Assembly: GCA_934309145.1 (NCBI GenBank)
Contig: CAKRCW010000004.1
Coordinates: 124,001 to 188,000 of the forward strand
Length of the DNA: 64,000 nt
DNA from: an uncultured Lachnospiraceae bacterium
GTDB lineage: Bacteria; Bacillota; Clostridia; Lachnospirales; Lachnospiraceae
Direction: 5' to 3'
In this document: in pieces, positions 60,540 to 64,000 of the stretch
How the letters are laid out: each line of letters starts with the position of its first letter
Numbering within the stretch: the first letter of the stretch is position 1
Notes under the pieces: generated by a model
Told to the model about the DNA's origin: nothing
The model's input: only the letters and a program-made list of their open reading frames with translations
Databases searched by the model: none
Made by a program: the position numbers and the translations under genes

Positions 60540-61229
60540 GTGAGACAATTATTTGGTGCAAAACTTAATAGAAAAGGGTTTAAGGATAAAGGCTCAGCCA
60601 TGATAGTCGCAATAATTGTAAGCATGGTAGTTTTTGTATTTGCCCTGTCACTTTTGCTTGTGGCGTATTCACTTTTTTCCTCATCAACGAGAAGAATAAC
60701 GCAGAATCAATGCCGGGAGCTGACAAAGACTATAAGTATTGAGCTTGAAAAGGAGCTGACTGAAACCTCTTATTCATCATTTGCCGAACAACGGCAGGCT
60801 CTTGATGATGGCAGGGATATGCTATGGCAATATATAAGATATAATGTGTGTCAGGGCAGCTGGCCATATTATGAGGGTGATGATAAGGTTGGAAATGATG
60901 AGAAGTCGGCATACAGATATTTTAATCTTGATGTCACCGGAGGAGATGCTTCAAGCTATGCAGCCATGGCTGATGATATATCAGTATGTATATATTGGGA
61001 GAATGACGGAAGCTACATATCTTCTAAGGATGACACGGTATTATGTGTTAAGGTGACGTGCAGTAAGGGTGAACAGTCATCTACAATGCTTACGAAATAT
61101 ATACTAAGCTGCGTAAATTATGATGGTGATACATCTAGTACAGATAGTGGAAATGAGAGTGTGAACCCATCTGATAATTTAATTGAGACATCAGAGCATT
61201 GGGTATGGAGTTTTTTGGAGCGTGAATAG
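60540..61229 (+). CDS. GspK/PilX-like minor pseudopilin
   Basis: 229 residues. After a basic leader (L-N-R-K-G-F-K-D-K-G), S-A-M-I-V-A-I-I-V-S-M-V-V-F-V-F-A-L-S-L-L forms the pilin-type helix. Glu5 is absent, as is typical for GspK/PilX tip subunits. The rest is a soluble domain (about 45-229) ending in a Ser/Asp-rich stretch and W-V-W-S-F-L-E-R-E. Start is GTG 60540, 5 bases after GGAG. It lies 18 bases after the giant pilin and one base before the next pseudopilin frame. In characterised systems GspK caps a tip complex with GspI and GspJ, the next two genes here. Confidence 0.75.
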   Translation: MRQLFGAKLNRKGFKDKGSAMIVAIIVSMVVFVFALSLLLVAYSLFSSSTRRITQNQCRELTKTISIELEKELTETSYSSFAEQRQALDDGRDMLWQYIRYNVCQGSWPYYEGDDKVGNDEKSAYRYFNLDVTGGDASSYAAMADDISVCIYWENDGSYISSKDDTVLCVKVTCSKGEQSSTMLTKYILSCVNYDGDTSSTDSGNESVNPSDNLIETSEHWVWSFLERE

Positions 61230-61230
61230 A

Positions 61231-61575
61231 ATGGGTAATAACAGAGGCTCTACAATGGTAGAGGTATTAGCCGGAGTTACAATTCTGGTAATTATAATAG
61301 TTGAATGTATGGTGCATCTTGTAGGTATATCGGGCGAGCTTGTGAAAAAGAGCCGCGATACGCAGGAGGATTTACGTGTTTTAAATGAGGAGATGTATAA
61401 GAAGGATGCCAATTTTGAGCTTATTTCCGGAACAGATATAATATTAACGCTTGACACGGAAAAGACAGATACAAAGAATTTGGCAAAGGCTGCAAGCATT
61501 AAGCTTGATGCAGATATTTACAGATATTACAGTGATAAGGCAGAGCTTGCCATTTTCAGGATAATCGGAAGATAG
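61231..61575 (+). CDS. GspI/PilV-like minor pseudopilin
   Basis: About 114 residues. A very short leader M-G-N-N-R-G is followed by S-T-M-V-E-V-L-A-G-V-T-I-L-V-I-I-I-V-E-C-M-V. Cleavage after G6 gives Glu at +5, a standard prepilin N-terminus. The soluble domain is small (about 75 residues) and ends in a beta-rich A-E-L-A-I-F-R-I-I-G. ATG 61231 lies two bases after the previous stop with TTGGAG 10 bases upstream; a longer in-frame ATG at 61183 would disrupt the leader. Size and position fit the GspI-type component of a tip complex. Confidence 0.78.
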   Translation: MGNNRGSTMVEVLAGVTILVIIIVECMVHLVGISGELVKKSRDTQEDLRVLNEEMYKKDANFELISGTDIILTLDTEKTDTKNLAKAASIKLDADIYRYYSDKAELAIFRIIGR

Positions 61576-61595
61576 CATTGCTTTTTGGTGGGACT

Positions 61596-62204
61596 ATGAA
61601 AAAGATAAAAAAATACCTTCAAAAATTAAATAATCGTGGTTTTACCTTAGTTGAGATGATAGCTTCATTTATGCTTATAGGGCTTTTTATGGTTGCTGCA
61701 AGTAAGGTTATTGGCAATACTGCTATGGTTTATTATGAGGCAAAGGGGATAACTGATGGTATGCAGGTATCTTCGATAATAAGCTCTAAGATAAGATGTG
61801 AGATAGAGGCTGCAAGTGAATATACAATACAACTATCACAGGATGATACATTAGGTGGGGGAAATGGAACAGCCGGATATAACAAGATAGATTTTGTAAA
61901 TGCGAGTGGAAGTCACATATATATAGGTGTGGATGATAAGGGTTATATGTTTATATATTATTATCCTGTTCTTACAGAGTCAGGAGAGATGAAGGATACG
62001 AGCTGGACCTTTGACAAAAAGGCTTATATGGGCTATACAATAAAGGAGTTAAAGTTTTCGCAGCCTAAGGGTGATTATGATAATAATATCATATATATGA
62101 CGCTTACGCTCACAAGTCCCAAATACGGAGATTACACAGTGAGCGAATATATACAGTGCTATAATTTAAAGGCAGACACCACGCTTGTTTTAAGTGGTGA
62201 GTAG
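61596..62204 (+). CDS. GspJ/PilW-like pseudopilin
   Basis: 202 residues. The basic leader M-K-K-I-K-K-Y-L-Q-K-L-N-N-R-G is followed by F-T-L-V-E-M-I-A-S-F-M-L-I-G-L-F. Cleavage after G15 leaves Phe+1 and Glu+5. The soluble domain (about 45-202) is beta-rich, consistent with GspJ-like subunits. ATG 61596 follows GGTGGGA closely; TTG 61578 would add six residues before the leader. It is the fourth consecutive pilin-type gene and precedes the prepilin peptidase by 12 bases. Confidence 0.82.
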   Translation: MKKIKKYLQKLNNRGFTLVEMIASFMLIGLFMVAASKVIGNTAMVYYEAKGITDGMQVSSIISSKIRCEIEAASEYTIQLSQDDTLGGGNGTAGYNKIDFVNASGSHIYIGVDDKGYMFIYYYPVLTESGEMKDTSWTFDKKAYMGYTIKELKFSQPKGDYDNNIIYMTLTLTSPKYGDYTVSEYIQCYNLKADTTLVLSGE

Positions 62205-62216
62205 ACAATGAGGTAG

Positions 62217-63005
62217 ATGATGAATTATTTTTTATATATCATAATTTATTTGCTGGTGTTTTACATGGGTGTTACGGTATTTTCCTACCTGAATCTTGTG
62301 ATAGAGAGACTTCCCGGAAAGGAAAATCTGGCAATAAGACATACATCATGCAAAAAATGTGGACATGAGCAGATATGGAAGGATGTAATACCTATCTTTT
62401 CCAGAATAAGATATCAGAACAGATGTAGGTATTGTGGTGAGATATTGCCATTGAGAGAACTTGTAATAGAGCTTTTTGGCGGTGCATTTGCCGTGTTATC
62501 GTTTTTTGTGTACGGTATACATCTTTCGTCGATATTTGTTTTTGCTGTTATATGTGATTTAACGCTTATCACTATGATAGATGCTGATACTCAGGAGATA
62601 CCGCCTGTACTTAATATTATCATGCTCGTTCTCGGTGCAGCCGGCATATGGCTTTTGCCGGGGGCAACTATTGTAGAGAGAATAATAGGACTTTTTGCAG
62701 TTAGTGTTCCTATGTTTGTACTCATGCTGTTTAATGGCTTTGGCGGTGGAGATGTAAAGCTTATGTTTGCATCGGGAATGTTACTTGGCTGGAAGGGAAA
62801 TCTGGCAGCATTTTTAATAGGAATTATTGTAGGAGGAGTGTATGCGGTATACCTTTTGTTTAGTAAAAAGAAGGGTAGAAAGGAATACTTTGCATTTGGA
62901 CCATTTCTCGCATTTGGAATACTGGCATCTATGATTAATAATCTGGGTGATACGATGGTTTCAACATATATTGATTACATCAAAGGCTTGATGACATTTT
63001 TCTAA
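62217..63005 (+). CDS. Prepilin peptidase/N-methyltransferase (type IV prepilin peptidase, A24 family)
   Basis: A 262-residue polytopic membrane aspartic protease that cleaves prepilin leaders and methylates the new N-terminus. A cytoplasmic zinc loop carries two Cys pairs, C-K-K-C-G-H and C-R-Y-C-G (near residues 42-83). The catalytic Asp residues lie in I-T-M-I-D-A-D-T (near 121) and G-F-G-G-G-D-V-K-L (near 180). Hydrophobic helices fill the remainder. The start is ATG 62217 or 62220, after GAGGTAG. Being inside the pseudopilin operon, it is the obvious processing enzyme for the four upstream prepilins. Confidence 0.95.
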   Translation: MMNYFLYIIIYLLVFYMGVTVFSYLNLVIERLPGKENLAIRHTSCKKCGHEQIWKDVIPIFSRIRYQNRCRYCGEILPLRELVIELFGGAFAVLSFFVYGIHLSSIFVFAVICDLTLITMIDADTQEIPPVLNIIMLVLGAAGIWLLPGATIVERIIGLFAVSVPMFVLMLFNGFGGGDVKLMFASGMLLGWKGNLAAFLIGIIVGGVYAVYLLFSKKKGRKEYFAFGPFLAFGILASMINNLGDTMVSTYIDYIKGLMTFF

Positions 63006-63021
63006 AGAGGAGGACGCTTCT

Positions 63022-64000
63022 TTGATATACTATAAATACAGGGCTCAGGACGAAACCGGAAAGACTATAACCGGTGTTATGCAGGCACAGGATGAGCTTG
63101 ACCTTCATGAGCGATTAAAACAGGATAAAAAATATCTGATACAGGCAAAGGCACAGTCGGATAAAAAGAACATAAAGAGGCTTAAATCTAATGTTGTCTC
63201 AGATTTCGCCAAGAACATAGGTGAACTTCTCGGTGCAGGCGTTACGCTCGTAAAGGCACTTAAGATTATCTCTGAGGATGAGTCGATAAAGCCGAAGGAG
63301 AGGGAGATATATGGTGGACTTTTGAAACAGGTACGTTCAGGAGTTTCGTTGTCTGAGGCTATGGCATCGTCAGGAGATGCATTTCCTTCTCTGTTTATCA
63401 ACATGATAAAGAGTGCCGAGAACAGTGGAAGCATGGACAAGGTTGCTCTTCAGATGGCATCACATTATGAGAAAGACTACAGATTAAAGCAGAAGGTCAA
63501 AAGCTCTATGACATATCCTAAGATTCTCTGTGTCTTAATTGTTGTAGTTGTTGCGATTATTATGGGATATGTAATACCGCAGTTTCAGGATTTATTTGCA
63601 CAGATGCAGACACTTCCGGTATCAACTACGATTTTGCTTGGAATTAGTAATTTTGTTAAGAACAAATGGTATGTGATTATAATTATTGCTGTGATTATTT
63701 ACATTGCCTTTCGTATTATTTTTGCGATACCGGCAGTTAAATATATAAAGGATAAGTTAGAGTTAAAGCTTCCTGTCATAGGTAAGCTGAGACGTGTTAT
63801 CTATACTGCGAGATTTGCGAGAACACTGTCAAGTCTTTACTCTGCCGGAATATCGATTATCAACTGTCTGCAGATTGCCAGAAATACAATTGGTAATTCT
63901 TACATTGAAAAACAGTTTGATAAGGTAATTGCAGATGTAAGAGGTGGTTCTAACTTAAGCGAGAGTATAGACAAGGTTGATGGATTTACGAAGAAGCTTT
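63022..64000 (+). CDS. GspF/PilC-type inner-membrane platform protein, 3'-truncated by the window edge
   Basis: About 326 of an expected 400 residues are visible; the frame runs off the right edge. The N-terminus I-Y-Y-K-Y-R-A-Q-D-E-T-G-K-T-I-T-G is the typical GspF start. Two GspF domains follow: F-A-K-N-I-G-E-L-L-G-A-G-V-T-L-V-K-A-L near residue 55 and F-A-R-T-L-S-S-L-Y-S-A-G-I-S-I near 270. Membrane helices lie near 165-190 and 215-240. Start is TTG 63022, 8 bases after GGAGG, with no closer ATG. It anchors the assembly ATPase in type IV pili and type II secretion. No ATPase gene is visible, so it must lie beyond the window or elsewhere. Confidence 0.93.
   Translation, partial: MIYYKYRAQDETGKTITGVMQAQDELDLHERLKQDKKYLIQAKAQSDKKNIKRLKSNVVSDFAKNIGELLGAGVTLVKALKIISEDESIKPKEREIYGGLLKQVRSGVSLSEAMASSGDAFPSLFINMIKSAENSGSMDKVALQMASHYEKDYRLKQKVKSSMTYPKILCVLIVVVVAIIMGYVIPQFQDLFAQMQTLPVSTTILLGISNFVKNKWYVIIIIAVIIYIAFRIIFAIPAVKYIKDKLELKLPVIGKLRRVIYTARFARTLSSLYSAGISIINCLQIARNTIGNSYIEKQFDKVIADVRGGSNLSESIDKVDGFTKKL

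Overview
The window is a 64 kb chromosomal segment of a spore-forming, low-to-medium G+C Firmicute, most likely of the family Lachnospiraceae (Coprococcus/Butyrivibrio/Roseburia-like). This is inferred from an alpha/beta-type small acid-soluble spore protein (37624-37821), a YlbJ-like sporulation membrane protein, the rsmD-coaD and recA-recX-rny clusters typical of Clostridia, a Firmicute-type LexA box in front of recA, a flavin reductase-rubredoxin fusion suited to an anaerobe, and pyruvate phosphate dikinase. I see no rRNA, tRNA, CRISPR array, prophage or intact insertion sequence. The genus is not certain.

Layout. 3-2432: the 3' nine-tenths of ppdK. 2475-6360: an accessory patch with a nucleotidyltransferase/HEPN pair enclosed between two exact 50-bp copies of the ppdK terminator, a small XRE regulator, a visibly A+T-rich AMP-binding enzyme, and a small conserved-looking ORF. 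6602-10285: an ABC exporter of the MacB/FtsX type with its TetR regulator, behind an elaborate promoter. 10318-17773: a mixed block with a CDF-like transporter, a YbaK-type deacylase, membrane proteins, an alanine/glycine symporter, a flavin reductase-rubredoxin fusion and glycerate kinase. 17837-25728: a J-like/TPR protein translationally coupled to an EAL-domain c-di-GMP phosphodiesterase, a DUF1846 protein and a lipoprotein. 25785-32943: a galactose locus (LacI regulator, GH42 beta-galactosidase, galK, galT, galE) that carries a shared operator-like box in front of both the regulator and the enzymes. 32953-33215: a nested palindromic element. 33498-39543: an acetyltransferase, an ABC-F ATPase, a glycerol-1-phosphate dehydrogenase, a spore protein, and a membrane-anchored GH5 endoglucanase with a carbohydrate-binding-like module. 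39618-54101: housekeeping genes (rsmD, coaD, ylbJ, tmcAL, recA, recX, rny, an aminotransferase, a NUDIX enzyme, xerD, aroC, rpsO and a fused aroE-aroK).

54183 to the right edge: the most distinctive system, a type IV pilus/type II secretion-like locus. A 2112-residue protein has a textbook class III prepilin signal at its N-terminus and then two long blocks of GLUG-like repeats (about 23 copies of a Y-V-G-G-I-A-G core). Between the blocks lies an insert resembling a family 2 carbohydrate-binding fold. It is followed by GspK-like, GspI-like and GspJ-like minor pseudopilins, a prepilin peptidase and the start of a GspF/PilC inner-membrane protein. The gene order suggests that the giant protein is assembled into, or displayed at the tip of, a pseudopilus.

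How the genes fit together: the GH5 enzyme, the GH42/Leloir galactose operon and the giant CBM-bearing pilin fit a bacterium that attaches to and degrades plant polysaccharides in a gut. The EAL protein suggests a c-di-GMP input into surface behaviour. That link is inference, because nothing in the window connects the two loci directly.
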